This document shows, one piece after another, positions 1 to 10,020 of a stretch of DNA of 64,000 nucleotides. Numbering within the stretch: position 1 is the stretch's first letter; every line of letters starts with the position of its first letter. The notes beneath the pieces are model-generated. The model saw only the letters and a list, made by a program, of their open reading frames with translations, ran no database searches and was not told the origin of the DNA. A program made the position numbers and the translations under genes. The DNA comes from Agromyces sp. H17E-10 (GTDB taxonomy: Bacteria > Actinomycetota > Actinomycetes > Actinomycetales > Microbacteriaceae). The stretch is from NCBI RefSeq assembly GCF_022919715.1, contig NZ_CP095042.1, positions 2,356,001 to 2,420,000 on the forward strand, in the 5' to 3' direction.

Positions 1-2
1 GC

Positions 3-410
3 CACGAGTTCGGCACGACCACCGGTCGCAAGCGCCGCACCGGCTGGTACGACGCCCCCATCGCCCGCTACGCGTCGCGCATCAACGGCGTCACCGACTT
101 CGTGCTCACGAAGCTCGACGTGCTCACCGGCATCGAGAAGATCCCAGTGTGCGTCGCCTACGACGTCGACGGTGAGCGCTTCGACGAGGTGCCCGTTTCG
201 CAGAGCGACTTCCACCACGCGAAGCCGATCTACGAGGAGTTCCCCGGCTGGACCGAGGACATCTCGGGCGCCCGCGAGTTCGCCGACCTGCCCGCGAACG
301 CGCAGGCGTACGTCCGCACGCTCGAGGCGATGAGCGGCTCGCGCATCTCGGCGATCGGCGTCGGGCCCGGCCGAGACGAGATCGTGCAGCTGCACGATCT
401 GCTCGGCTGA
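3..410 (+). CDS. purA: Adenylosuccinate synthetase, C-terminal part (gene begins before the window)
   Basis: Joins IMP and aspartate with GTP to make adenylosuccinate, the first committed step to AMP, in the cytosol. The open frame is already running at base 3 ([17 protein letters not shown]...) and ends at TGA 408-410. The [14 protein letters not shown] stretch, the [14 protein letters not shown] stretch and the closing GPGRDEIV are hallmarks of the PurA C-terminal third, so the identity is firm although only about 135 residues are visible. The giant surface-protein gene follows on the same strand after 126 bases. That spacer carries a small inverted repeat (CCCGAT/ATCGGG, 459-479) around a possible -10 (TAGTGT), so the two genes probably have separate promoters. 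Confidence 0.95.
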   Translation, partial: HEFGTTTGRKRRTGWYDAPIARYASRINGVTDFVLTKLDVLTGIEKIPVCVAYDVDGERFDEVPVSQSDFHHAKPIYEEFPGWTEDISGAREFADLPANAQAYVRTLEAMSGSRISAIGVGPGRDEIVQLHDLLG

Positions 411-536
411 CGCGACGCTCCACTCGGCCTCCCGGAGGGTTCCCCCGCGGCATCCGCCCCCGATAGTGTCGAAATCGGGCGCGCGCGCTACCGCGCACCC
501 GAAGCGGCTTTCCCGAGCCGCGGCAAGGGGGAGTAG
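411..536. other. purA to surface-protein intergenic gap
   Basis: No gene. It carries the inverted repeat CCCGAT/ATCGGG (459-479), a possible -10 (TAGTGT, 464-469), and a CGGCATCCGC element (446-455). The RBS of the surface gene is at its end. Confidence 0.4.
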
Positions 537-3500
537 ATGTCGATCGTCCGTCGTACACTCGCAGGATTCGCGGCAGCGCTCCTGGCCGTCGGGCTCACGG
601 CGCCGGCGGCGCTCGCACCCGCCTTCGCCGCCGAGGACGACGCCGAACTGATCCTCGAGAAGTCGGTGAACCCGAACAACTCGCCGTACAACCCGGGCGA
701 CCAGTTCAGCTACACGATCGAGCTGACCTGCAACAGCAACCTGGTCGACACCTGCATCAACGCCGAACTCTCCGACACCCTGCCCGCGCCGCTCGTCTTC
801 GATCAGAGCATCGACCCGGCCGTCGAGGTCTCGGGCGGCGGCGATTCGACCGTCGCGGTCGACGGTACGAACTTCACGGTCGACTTCACCTCGCTCGGCG
901 GCGACGGCACCGGGCAGCCGGCCGGCCAGAAGGCCACGATCACGGTGTTCGTGCAGATCCCGGCCGACATCAGCGCCGACTACAACGGGGTCGACATCAC
1001 GAACACGGCGAACGCGACCGCCGACAACGCGCTCCCGGTCTCCGAGAGCGAGACCATCACCATCGCGGTGCCCGAGGTACTCGACTCGACGGTCACGAAG
1101 TCGGTCGACGACCACCAGCCCGACGGCACCCCCGGTGTGCCCGCGCTGCCCGACCAGCCGGTCGACTACACGATCGGCGGCGGCAACGCGTCGAACCGAT
1201 CGGTCGACGAGATCGTCGTGCAGGACCCGGCAGCGGGCGTCGCGAGCCCGTTCGACGGCTACTTCGACTTCACCGGCATCACCTCGATCACCCCGCCCGC
1301 CGGCGCCGACCAGGTCGAGATCGAGTGGCTCGACGCCGACGGCAACTGGACCTCGGCGTACGGGCCCGGGCCGATCCCGGCCGACCCGTCGGGCATCCCG
1401 GCGGGCGTTCCGCCGGCGGACGTGAAGGGCCTGAAGTTCACCTTCAGCAACTCGAACGGCGACCAGCTGCCGCCGTCGGGCGACGAACCCGCGAGCATCG
1501 GCATCGGGGCCGAGACGAACGACCAGGTGCTCGACCTCCCCCTCGACGAGTCGGTCACCGTTCCGAACACGGCCTCGTCGAACGTCGTGGTGCACGGCGA
1601 CTCGAGCACGCCGAAGACCGCGGCCGGCGACGTGGTCATCTCGAACACCGGTCCCTTCGTGGACGTGACGAAGAACTTCGCCAACCCGAACCTCCTCGCC
1701 GGTCAGCAGACGACCGCGACGATCGAGGCGACGAACGGCTTCCGGCCGGTGACCCAGATGGTGATCCAGGAGCCCACTCCGGGTCAGCCGGACCTCGCCG
1801 ATCAGGGGCTCGTGTTCGACGGCTTCACGAGCGGCGTCACCTGGCCGCCGAACGCGACCGGTGCGTCGATCACGTACGTGTACGCCGACGGCCAGACCGA
1901 GACGCTCACCGCGGACACCCCGAACACGCTCCCCGACCCCGAGCTCGAGGACACCGCCGAGGTCGTCGGGTTCACGGTGACGTTCACCGGTCCGATCATC
2001 CAGAACGCGACCGCCACCGTGCCCTTCGACGTCATCGCCCAGCCCGTCGACGGCGAGGACGTGACGACGACCAACGAGACGACCTCGATCGTCACCGACC
2101 AGACGGGCAAGAGCGGCGACGACTCGGCGAGCGACGACGTGACGCGCCAGCCCGGTCGCGTCTCGACGACGATCGACAAGAACATCGCGCGCGACGAGCA
2201 GTGGGCGGTGCCGGGCTCGACGACCGACGTGAGCTTCATCGCGCACGTCAACGACCAGGGGCCCAACGCCTCGACGGTCGGCTCGGATGTCCTCGTCATC
2301 AGCGATCCGGCCGACCCGTCGGGCGCGATCGACCCGTTCTGGAACGCCTTCGACCTCACCCAGATCGTCGCCGGCGTGCCGGCGAACGCCGACCTGCAGG
2401 TCAACTACTGGGACGGCACCGCATGGGTGCCGCTGCCCGGCGGACAGCTCGACGGCGCGGGCACGCTCGTGCTCTCGGTGCCCGGTGGCACCGCACCCGT
2501 CACCCAGGACCAGATCCAGGGCATCCAGTTCGTCTACACGCCGAAGGAGGGCGAGCTCCTGCCGCCGGGCTTCCAGGCAGCCCCGTCGATCACCGTCGAG
2601 ACACGCGACCAGTTCCGCGACGGCTCCGGTTCGGTCGCGGATGCCGCGGCGGCGGCCGACCCGCTGACCGTGCCGAACGAGGCGCGTTCCGACGTGCACA
2701 ACGACAACGACGTCACCCCCGACGACAACACCGCGACCGACGGCGACGAGATCGACCTCAAGCCGATCGACGGCGGCGAGGGGCCCGACCTCTTCGAGAA
2801 GCACTGGATCGTCGACGCCTCGGATCCGCTCTTCGCGTTCAGCGAGGACCGGCGCACCGCCCGCATCTCCTGGTCGACCGAGGGGGTGCCGTTCGACAGC
2901 GTCGCGATCACCGACGACCCGACCGCCGGCCCCGACTACGACGACACGGCGATCGCCCAGTCGGCGTTCGACGCCTGGAACCTCGTCGAGATCGCCCCGA
3001 TCGACTCGGCGAGCGATGCGTCGATGCAGTACGACCGGGTATCGAAGGTCGAGCTGTTCGAGTTCGACGAGGGCACCGGCACGGGCGCGTGGGTGGACGT
3101 CACGGCCGCGGCGTGCGGCGACGGCACCGCCTGCGACGGCGCGTTCCCCGGGTATGAACTGTCGGCCGACGAGCAGCTGACGACGCGGGCCGTCCGTCTC
3201 ACGTATGCGGAGGGCTCGCACCGCGGCGGTGCCGGCCAGCCGACCGCGGGTTCCGGCGTCGCGCCCTCGTACGGGCACGACCGCGATCTCGACCTCGTGT
3301 TCGAGCTGCGCGACTTCAAGCGCAGCGACGGCGGTCCCGTGACCGGCACGCTGCACACCGAGGACTTCAACTCCGGCCAGCCCGGCGTCGTCGACAACAC
3401 GGCCGAGATCTCGGGCGAGGGGCCGAACCCAATCGACCAGACCGACTCCGACCTCATCACGATCCTCGACTCGACGGTGAACGTCTCGGTCACCAAGCAG

Positions 3501-6500
3501 TTCGATCAGGACAACCTGCCGATCCCGCCGGAGACGACGCCGGCCGACAGCTACCCCCTCGTCAACGCGACGATCACCGCACGCAACGAGACCGAGGCCG
3601 GGGTGCAGACCCTCGCGATCGCCGACCCCGCGCCGGGCAGCCCGACGAACACGTACGAGTTCCTGAACCTCTACGCGATCGACACGATCACGGTGCCCGA
3701 CGCGGCGACGGAGTCGACCGTGACGCTCACGCGCGAGGGTGGCGCGACCACCGACTACACGATCGCCGAGGCACTCGCGCTCACGCCGGACGAGCTCGCC
3801 GACGTCATCGCCTTCTCGGTCGTGCACACCGACGCCGACGACGTGGCGATCGAGTCGAAGGCGATCGCCTCGGTGGTACTGACCTACCAGTTGCGCCAGA
3901 CCGAGCGCAGCAACCCGGCCAACCCCGTGACGACGGCCGACCTCGTCACCAACGTCGCGGGCGCCCAGGTGGACCGCCCGGGCGGCAACCCCGCCATCGA
4001 CACGGCGACCGGCACCGCAACCGACACGCTCCCATTCGCGGCGGCGAGCTACGGTGTGGTGGCGCAGAAGACCATCGACACGCCGCCCACGTCGGCGAAC
4101 AACAACGACCGGGTCGAGAACGAGCCGCGCGAGGGCTACACGATCGGCCTCACCGGCCAGCCGACCGGCAATGTGCGCACGACCGTGCTCACGATCACCG
4201 ACGACGACCCGACGTTCTGGAACCAGTTCGAGTTCGCGTCGTTCCCGCAGACGACCCTGCCGACGCCCGTCCGGCAGATCCGCGTCTCCGCGCTCACCGG
4301 AGTCGAGTACGCGTACGACAGCGGCACGAACACGCTGAGCCAGACCTGCGACGGCGACACCGACCTCACCGACTGCTGGACGGTCGGCGAATGGCAGGAC
4401 GCCGACTCGAGCGGTCTCGTCGACCCGGTGCTGCCGAGCGGCGTCGCCGCGGGCGACGTCGTGGGCCTCCGGTTCGAGTTCCGCGTCGACGACGCCGAGT
4501 CGAACTGGGAGAACCCGATCAACCCGGTCGTGCCGATCACGTTCACGGCGAACCAACTGGTCGACCTGCGCTCCGGCCCGAACGGCGAGACCGACACCCC
4601 CGTGCCGACCACCCAGCCCGGCATTCCGGTGCCGATCGCTCCAGGTGAGACCGCGCCCGGTACGACGACCGACACCGTCGACGTGCACGGCGAGGGCTCG
4701 TGGACGAACGGCCAGTCCAACTGGTCGGCCGACGACGACGCGACGGATGCGACGGTGCTGAAGCACCTGGCGAACGGCATCAAGGTCGTGAAGACGCCCG
4801 GCAACGGCCAGGGCGGCTCGGCCTCCCAGCAGTTCCCGCCGTCGGGCAACATCCCGTACCGGATGCGGATCACGAATACGGGGCAGTGGCCGATCACGGG
4901 TCTCGAGCTCACCGACCAGGTCGCGACCGACGCACAGGGGTCGCTGCTCATCCCGCGCCCGAACGTCGACCCGACGTTCTCGTTCACGCTGACCGCGGCC
5001 GACGGCACCGTGCTCGACGCCTCCGGCTTCGCGGGGAGCCTCGACACCGCGACCGGTCTCGTCACCATCACGGTGCCCGACGGCTTCGTCTTCGATCCCG
5101 GCGACGTGCTCGTCATCGGGGCGGCGCTGCAGTTCCGCCAGGGGCTCGCGCCCGGCACCCCGGTGGGCAACACGATCACCGCGACGAGCGACCGGGAGTT
5201 CGACACGTGCGACTCGACGTCGAACGCGACCGTCGTCAACCCCCAGGTCACCGACGTCGAGGCATGTTCGTCGAACACCACGGTGAACCCGACCGCCGCC
5301 GCGCCGATCGCGCTCGTCAAGAGCGTCAAGGGCAGCGGTGCCGGGGTCCCCGGTGCCGCCGCCGGCGACCCGAACTTCGATGATCTCGGCGTGCTCAACA
5401 CGACCGGGGATGCTGCAGGTTGCGCCGAGCCCAACTCGGTCATCGCGGGCTTCTACCGCAACAACTGCGTGCCGATCACGCGACCCGGCGGCGTGGAGAC
5501 GTGGACCATCGGGTTCACCAACCTCGGAAACGTCCCGGCCGAGGCGGTCGCGGGCATCGACGTGCTCCCCGCGGTCGGCGACACGGGCGTGACGGTCGGC
5601 ACCAGCCGCGGGTCGCAGTGGTCGCCGGTCTTCATCGGGAACGTCTCGGCGCCGGTCGACGGTGCGGTCTTCGACCTGTACTACCTGACGACGGTCCCCG
5701 ATCGCACCTGCAACGCGAAGGACATCGAGTGGAGCGCGAGGGCGGGCGACATCCCGACGACCGACCCGTGCTACGCCGACGTCAGCAGTCGTCAGTGGAT
5801 CTCGTTCACGAACGCCACCCCCGAGGCCGAACTCGCCCAGGCGAAGGCGTTGAAGCTCGTCGTGACCTGGCCCGGCCCGGAGAACCTCCGGGCCCAGGGA
5901 TCCGGTGGCATCACCTTCCAGACGCGGACCCCATACAACGTGCCGAACGCGTCCGCGGACGGCCTGCCGATCGCGTGGAACGCCGTCGCCGCCGGATCGC
6001 GCGCGGACTACAACGCGCAGGAGATCTACCAGGGCCCGGTCGAGCCGGTGCGCTCGGGCGTCGCGGTGCCGACGGGCGAGATCGCGCTGCAGAAGGTCGT
6101 CGACGTGCCCGACGGCTGGACGGCCCCGCTGCCCGGTTCCTACGACTTCGGCGTCCAGTGCACCTCTGGCGGGGAGGCGGTGACGCTCGTCGACCCGACC
6201 GGCGGCCCGGCGAACCCGGTGACGGTGCCCGCCGACGGCACGGTCGTCGACTACGGCACGGGCACCAACCTGCCGATGTACGCCGACTGCATCGTGCAGG
6301 AGGTCCCCTCGCAGGGTTCGACGGTCACCTACGACCCGGCGGGTGCCGACGCGACGACCTCGGGCGAGGTGACCGCGCGTCGTGACCTCACGGGCAACAC
6401 GTCGATCCACCACCCGGCTCCCGACGAGGGCGAGCTCGAGCAGGTGACGGTCACGAACACCTACGCGCTCGGCGGCTTCTCGGTCACGAAGAGCGTCGTC

Positions 6501-9500
6501 GACGGCGGCGCCCTCGACCAGGACGGCAATCCGATCGCGTACGACCCCGAGTTCACGTTCACGGCGAGCTGCACCTTCCTCGGCGAGGAGGTCGTGCCGG
6601 CCGACCAGCAGGAGTTCACCCTGCACGACGGCGACACCGAGACGTTCGACGCGCTGCCCGTCGGGGCAGACTGCACCGTCGAGGAGACCGACACGGCCGG
6701 CTCGACGTCGACGTCGATCGTGGTGACCGAGGATGGCACGGCCGGTGAGCCCGTCGACGGCACGACGGCGGACTTCACGATCCTGCCCGACGACGAGAGC
6801 GAGCAGCACGTCACTGCGCTCGCGGTCACGAACACCTACACGGTCGGCTCGATCGCGATCACCAAGGACGTGACCGGTGCCGGTGCCGACGACTGGGCGG
6901 CCGACTCGTTCGACGTGCGGCTCGTCTGCACGTGGGACCAGGCGACCACCAACCCCGTCTACGACGCCACGCACACCATCGCCGACGGCGAGACGTGGAC
7001 CGTCGAGAACCTGCCCACGGGTGCCGAGTGCACCGTGACCGAGCCCGATGACGGCGGCGCGACCGAGGTCGTCGTCTCGCCCGACCAGCCGGTCGTGATC
7101 GGGGTCGGCGGCACCGAGGGCGACCCGATCGAGGTCACGGTCACGAACGACTACCGGGTCGGCGGCTTCGACATCGCGAAGACGGTGTCCGGCCCGGGCA
7201 CGGGCTTCAGCAGCGACGTCGACTTCGTCTTCCACTACGTCTGCACGTACGAGGGCGAGACGGTGGGCGAGGGCGACCTCACGATCACGGGTGACGGCAG
7301 CGCCGGACCGCTCACGAGCGAGGCCGTCACGGGTCTTCCCGTCGGCACCGAGTGCGAGATCACCGAGACCGACGCAGGCGGCGCCGATGCGCTGCCCGAG
7401 CCGGTCATGGTGACCATCCCCGACGAGGTCGATGGCGCGGCGCAAGTGGCCACGGCCCAGCTCGACAACCACTTCTCGGCGGGCACGATCGCCGTCACGA
7501 AGGAACTCGCGGGCGAGGCATCCGACGACCCCGACGTCGTCGATGCGACCTACACGGTGCACGTGACCTGCGCGGTGACCGACGGCGGCACGCCCGTCTA
7601 CGAGGGCGACGTGCAGGTGACGGGCGGCCAGACGGTCACGGTGACCGACCCGGCGACGGGCGACCCGGTGCTGCTGCCGATCGGCACGCATTGCTGGGGC
7701 GACGAGACCGACGATGCCGGCGCGACCGACTCGAGCGTCGACCACGACTCGTTCGACGACGCCGTGATCGTGGTGGCCGACGACGGCGACGAGCCGCAGG
7801 CGCTCGGGCTCACCGCGACGAACACCTTCGATCTCGCCGACCTCGTGATCGAGAAGGCACTCGACGGCGACGCCGCGTCGTACGCCGAGGACAAGACCTT
7901 CGAGATCCTCGTGACCTGCACGCTCGACCGCGGGCCCGACAACGACCCGATCGTCACGTATGACCAGGAGCCGGTCGAGCTGGAGGGCGGCGAGCAGGCG
8001 ACGCTGACCGGCATCCCGATCGGCTCAGACTGCTACGCCGAGGAGCCCGACGGCCAGGGCGCCTGGACGATCGAGATCAGCGCGACGGCCGACGACCCCG
8101 TGGTCGTCGACGGCGGCGAGACGCCCATCACCATCACGGTGACGAACGTCTTCCCCGACGCCGGGTTCGTCGTCACGAAGACGGTCGACAACGGCGGCGC
8201 CGCGAACGCGAACGGCGAACCGATCGAGTACGACTCGATCTACCGCTTCACCGCGACGTGCGTGTTCGAGGGCGAGACCGTGCTCGACGACGAGTTCCTG
8301 CTCCGCGACGGCGGCGAGCAGACCTACACGGGCCTGCCCGCGGGCGCCGACTGCACCGTCGAGGAGACCGAGCAGCGCGACGCCGCCGACACGACCATCG
8401 TCGTGACGCAGAACGGCGCCGACGACGACCTCGGTTCGGCCACGAGCGCCGAGTTCACGCTGCAGCCCGACGTCGACGACCAGCTCGTCAACGTCGTCGC
8501 CGTCACGAACCACTACACGGTCGGGTCGGCATCGGTCGTGAAGACGGTCACCGGCACCGGGGCGGATGCCTGGGGCGGAACCTTCGGCGACTTCGAGGTC
8601 GAACTCGTCTGCACCCTGCCGGCGGCCGACCCCGACACCGTCTACGACGGCACCCACACCCTGACGAAGGATGCTCCGGGCGACGTGTGGCTCGTCGAGA
8701 ACCTGCCGACCGGGGCCGAGTGCCGGGTGTCGGAGATCGACGACGGCGGAGCCACCGAGTCGACCGTCACGCCCGAGACGTTCGTCGTGGGCGACGACTC
8801 GGGCGAGGGCGCAGAGCCCGTGCAGGTCGACATCGTGAACGACTTCCGCACCGGTGCGCTCAACGTGCTCAAGCACGTCGCGGGCCCCGGGGCGCCGGCG
8901 TTCTCGGAGGACGAGTTCACCTTCCAGGTCGTCTGCACCTACGAGGAGCAGACGGTCGTCGACCAGGAGCTCGTCGTCGAGAGCGACGGTGGCGAGGGAC
9001 CGTTCACGAGCGACACGATCACCGGCATCCCCGTCGGTGCCGAGTGCGTCGTGACCGAGACCGACCCGGGCCACGCCGACGAGCCGGCGGCGCCGGTCAC
9101 CGTCACGATCGCCGACCAGGCCGAGGAGGGCGTCGAGACCGTCGTCACCGCGGGCTTCGTCAACGAGTTCTCGCTCGGCACGGTCGAGCTCACGAAGGAG
9201 GTCGACGGCGACGCCGCCGACGCCGCGTGGGTGGCCGACACGGTGTTCACCGTGCAGGTGACCTGCCAGGTCGAGGTCGACGACACGCTCGTCACGCTCT
9301 ACGACGCACCGGTCGAGCTGACCGCGGGGGAGACGGTCGAGATCGTCGATGCCGAGGGCGTCGCCGTGCAGCTGCCGCTCGGCACGCACTGCTTCGGGGT
9401 CGAGACCGACACGGGCGGCGCGACCGCCTCGAGCGTCGACTTCGACTCGTACGACGACGCGGCGATCGTCGTGGAGGCGCCGACCGCGCAGCGGCTGACG

Positions 9501-9965
9501 CTCACCGCCACGAACACCTTCGACAACGGCGCGCTCGAACTCGAGAAGACGGTGTCGGGCGCAACCGACCAGGCCGCCGGCAAGACGTTCGAGATCGCGC
9601 TCATGTGCGTGCTCGACCGCGGCGAGGGCAACCCCGACGTCGTGGCGCTCGACGAGACGGTCTCGATCACGGCCGGCGAGACGAAGACGTTCGGCGACCT
9701 GCCCGTCGGGGCGGACTGCTGGGCCGAGGAGACCGACACGGGCGGAGCCGTCGCCGTGACGGTGAGCGCGACCGAGGCGAACCCGGTCGTCGTCGGCACC
9801 GACGACGTCGTGACGATCACGATCGACAACCGGTTCGAGGCGCACATCCCGTCGACGGGCGTCGACGGGATCGAGGCGCGGCTGACGCTCGCGCTGCTGC
9901 TCGTCGGCGGCGGGCTCGCGGCCATCGCGTTCGTCGTGATCCGGCGTCGCCGGCGGCAGGCCTAG
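537..9965 (+). CDS. Giant LPXTG-type wall-anchored repeat protein (3142 aa)
   Basis: Secreted surface protein, probably a stalk-like adhesin or cell-wall coat. Start ATG 537 has a good RBS (AAGGGGGAG) and opens a Sec signal peptide, with cleavage likely after AFA near residue 31. Residues about 35-1840 hold eight or so DUF11/isopeptide-like beta repeats, each opening with a strand such as SVTKQF or IKVVKTP and carrying a D..PG...NT pattern. Residues about 1847-3101 are eleven DUF5979-like domains of 105-125 aa, each opening with xxxTKxVxG, holding a cysteine pair (xxCTxx...GxxCxVxE) and closing with VTNxFxxG. The last ten form a duplicated five-domain block. The C-terminus is a sorting signal: IPSTG (3104-3108), a hydrophobic segment and five arginines. 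No sortase gene lies in the window. A perfect terminator hairpin follows the stop. The ligand is unknown. Confidence 0.9.
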   Translation: MSIVRRTLAGFAAALLAVGLTAPAALAPAFAAEDDAELILEKSVNPNNSPYNPGDQFSYTIELTCNSNLVDTCINAELSDTLPAPLVFDQSIDPAVEVSGGGDSTVAVDGTNFTVDFTSLGGDGTGQPAGQKATITVFVQIPADISADYNGVDITNTANATADNALPVSESETITIAVPEVLDSTVTKSVDDHQPDGTPGVPALPDQPVDYTIGGGNASNRSVDEIVVQDPAAGVASPFDGYFDFTGITSITPPAGADQVEIEWLDADGNWTSAYGPGPIPADPSGIPAGVPPADVKGLKFTFSNSNGDQLPPSGDEPASIGIGAETNDQVLDLPLDESVTVPNTASSNVVVHGDSSTPKTAAGDVVISNTGPFVDVTKNFANPNLLAGQQTTATIEATNGFRPVTQMVIQEPTPGQPDLADQGLVFDGFTSGVTWPPNATGASITYVYADGQTETLTADTPNTLPDPELEDTAEVVGFTVTFTGPIIQNATATVPFDVIAQPVDGEDVTTTNETTSIVTDQTGKSGDDSASDDVTRQPGRVSTTIDKNIARDEQWAVPGSTTDVSFIAHVNDQGPNASTVGSDVLVISDPADPSGAIDPFWNAFDLTQIVAGVPANADLQVNYWDGTAWVPLPGGQLDGAGTLVLSVPGGTAPVTQDQIQGIQFVYTPKEGELLPPGFQAAPSITVETRDQFRDGSGSVADAAAAADPLTVPNEARSDVHNDNDVTPDDNTATDGDEIDLKPIDGGEGPDLFEKHWIVDASDPLFAFSEDRRTARISWSTEGVPFDSVAITDDPTAGPDYDDTAIAQSAFDAWNLVEIAPIDSASDASMQYDRVSKVELFEFDEGTGTGAWVDVTAAACGDGTACDGAFPGYELSADEQLTTRAVRLTYAEGSHRGGAGQPTAGSGVAPSYGHDRDLDLVFELRDFKRSDGGPVTGTLHTEDFNSGQPGVVDNTAEISGEGPNPIDQTDSDLITILDSTVNVSVTKQFDQDNLPIPPETTPADSYPLVNATITARNETEAGVQTLAIADPAPGSPTNTYEFLNLYAIDTITVPDAATESTVTLTREGGATTDYTIAEALALTPDELADVIAFSVVHTDADDVAIESKAIASVVLTYQLRQTERSNPANPVTTADLVTNVAGAQVDRPGGNPAIDTATGTATDTLPFAAASYGVVAQKTIDTPPTSANNNDRVENEPREGYTIGLTGQPTGNVRTTVLTITDDDPTFWNQFEFASFPQTTLPTPVRQIRVSALTGVEYAYDSGTNTLSQTCDGDTDLTDCWTVGEWQDADSSGLVDPVLPSGVAAGDVVGLRFEFRVDDAESNWENPINPVVPITFTANQLVDLRSGPNGETDTPVPTTQPGIPVPIAPGETAPGTTTDTVDVHGEGSWTNGQSNWSADDDATDATVLKHLANGIKVVKTPGNGQGGSASQQFPPSGNIPYRMRITNTGQWPITGLELTDQVATDAQGSLLIPRPNVDPTFSFTLTAADGTVLDASGFAGSLDTATGLVTITVPDGFVFDPGDVLVIGAALQFRQGLAPGTPVGNTITATSDREFDTCDSTSNATVVNPQVTDVEACSSNTTVNPTAAAPIALVKSVKGSGAGVPGAAAGDPNFDDLGVLNTTGDAAGCAEPNSVIAGFYRNNCVPITRPGGVETWTIGFTNLGNVPAEAVAGIDVLPAVGDTGVTVGTSRGSQWSPVFIGNVSAPVDGAVFDLYYLTTVPDRTCNAKDIEWSARAGDIPTTDPCYADVSSRQWISFTNATPEAELAQAKALKLVVTWPGPENLRAQGSGGITFQTRTPYNVPNASADGLPIAWNAVAAGSRADYNAQEIYQGPVEPVRSGVAVPTGEIALQKVVDVPDGWTAPLPGSYDFGVQCTSGGEAVTLVDPTGGPANPVTVPADGTVVDYGTGTNLPMYADCIVQEVPSQGSTVTYDPAGADATTSGEVTARRDLTGNTSIHHPAPDEGELEQVTVTNTYALGGFSVTKSVVDGGALDQDGNPIAYDPEFTFTASCTFLGEEVVPADQQEFTLHDGDTETFDALPVGADCTVEETDTAGSTSTSIVVTEDGTAGEPVDGTTADFTILPDDESEQHVTALAVTNTYTVGSIAITKDVTGAGADDWAADSFDVRLVCTWDQATTNPVYDATHTIADGETWTVENLPTGAECTVTEPDDGGATEVVVSPDQPVVIGVGGTEGDPIEVTVTNDYRVGGFDIAKTVSGPGTGFSSDVDFVFHYVCTYEGETVGEGDLTITGDGSAGPLTSEAVTGLPVGTECEITETDAGGADALPEPVMVTIPDEVDGAAQVATAQLDNHFSAGTIAVTKELAGEASDDPDVVDATYTVHVTCAVTDGGTPVYEGDVQVTGGQTVTVTDPATGDPVLLPIGTHCWGDETDDAGATDSSVDHDSFDDAVIVVADDGDEPQALGLTATNTFDLADLVIEKALDGDAASYAEDKTFEILVTCTLDRGPDNDPIVTYDQEPVELEGGEQATLTGIPIGSDCYAEEPDGQGAWTIEISATADDPVVVDGGETPITITVTNVFPDAGFVVTKTVDNGGAANANGEPIEYDSIYRFTATCVFEGETVLDDEFLLRDGGEQTYTGLPAGADCTVEETEQRDAADTTIVVTQNGADDDLGSATSAEFTLQPDVDDQLVNVVAVTNHYTVGSASVVKTVTGTGADAWGGTFGDFEVELVCTLPAADPDTVYDGTHTLTKDAPGDVWLVENLPTGAECRVSEIDDGGATESTVTPETFVVGDDSGEGAEPVQVDIVNDFRTGALNVLKHVAGPGAPAFSEDEFTFQVVCTYEEQTVVDQELVVESDGGEGPFTSDTITGIPVGAECVVTETDPGHADEPAAPVTVTIADQAEEGVETVVTAGFVNEFSLGTVELTKEVDGDAADAAWVADTVFTVQVTCQVEVDDTLVTLYDAPVELTAGETVEIVDAEGVAVQLPLGTHCFGVETDTGGATASSVDFDSYDDAAIVVEAPTAQRLTLTATNTFDNGALELEKTVSGATDQAAGKTFEIALMCVLDRGEGNPDVVALDETVSITAGETKTFGDLPVGADCWAEETDTGGAVAVTVSATEANPVVVGTDDVVTITIDNRFEAHIPSTGVDGIEARLTLALLLVGGGLAAIAFVVIRRRRRQA
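6474..9839 (+). repeat. Tandem duplication of a five-domain DUF5979-like block inside the giant surface gene
   Basis: Block A spans 6474-8162 (aa 1980-2542) and block B 8163-9839 (aa 2543-3101), about 1.69 kb each. The five domains correspond in order. A1/B1 share VDNGGA/VDGGAL openings with xxNGxPIxYD. A2/B2 share GADxW and VYDxTHT with ENLPTGAEC. A3/B3 share VSGPG/VAGPG openings and VCTYE. A4/B4 share GTHCxGxETDxxGAT. A5/B5 share KTFEI and LDRG. A domain resembles its counterpart five places away more than its neighbour. An isolated eleventh domain precedes block A (about 6075-6473). Confidence 0.85.
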
Positions 9966-9985
9966 TCCGAGCACCCGGGCATGAC

Positions 9986-10017
9986 CGAGGGGCGGATGCC
10001 GAAGCATCCGCCCCTCG
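9986..10017. terminator. Bidirectional terminator between convergent genes
   Basis: Perfect 14-bp stem (CGAGGGGCGGATGC pairing with GCATCCGCCCCTCG) with a CGAA tetraloop. It sits between the stop of the surface-protein gene (9965) and the stop of the converging lipoprotein gene (10021), so it can serve both. No clear U-tract, as is common in high-GC actinobacteria. The stem contains the CGGATGC motif discussed in the findings. Confidence 0.85.
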
Positions 10018-10020
10018 TCG

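Noticed and set aside
8025..10007. A 660-codon minus-strand open frame across the surface protein gene
   Set aside because: Composition of a codon-position shadow (Arg/Asp-rich); it overlaps a certain gene and the terminator.
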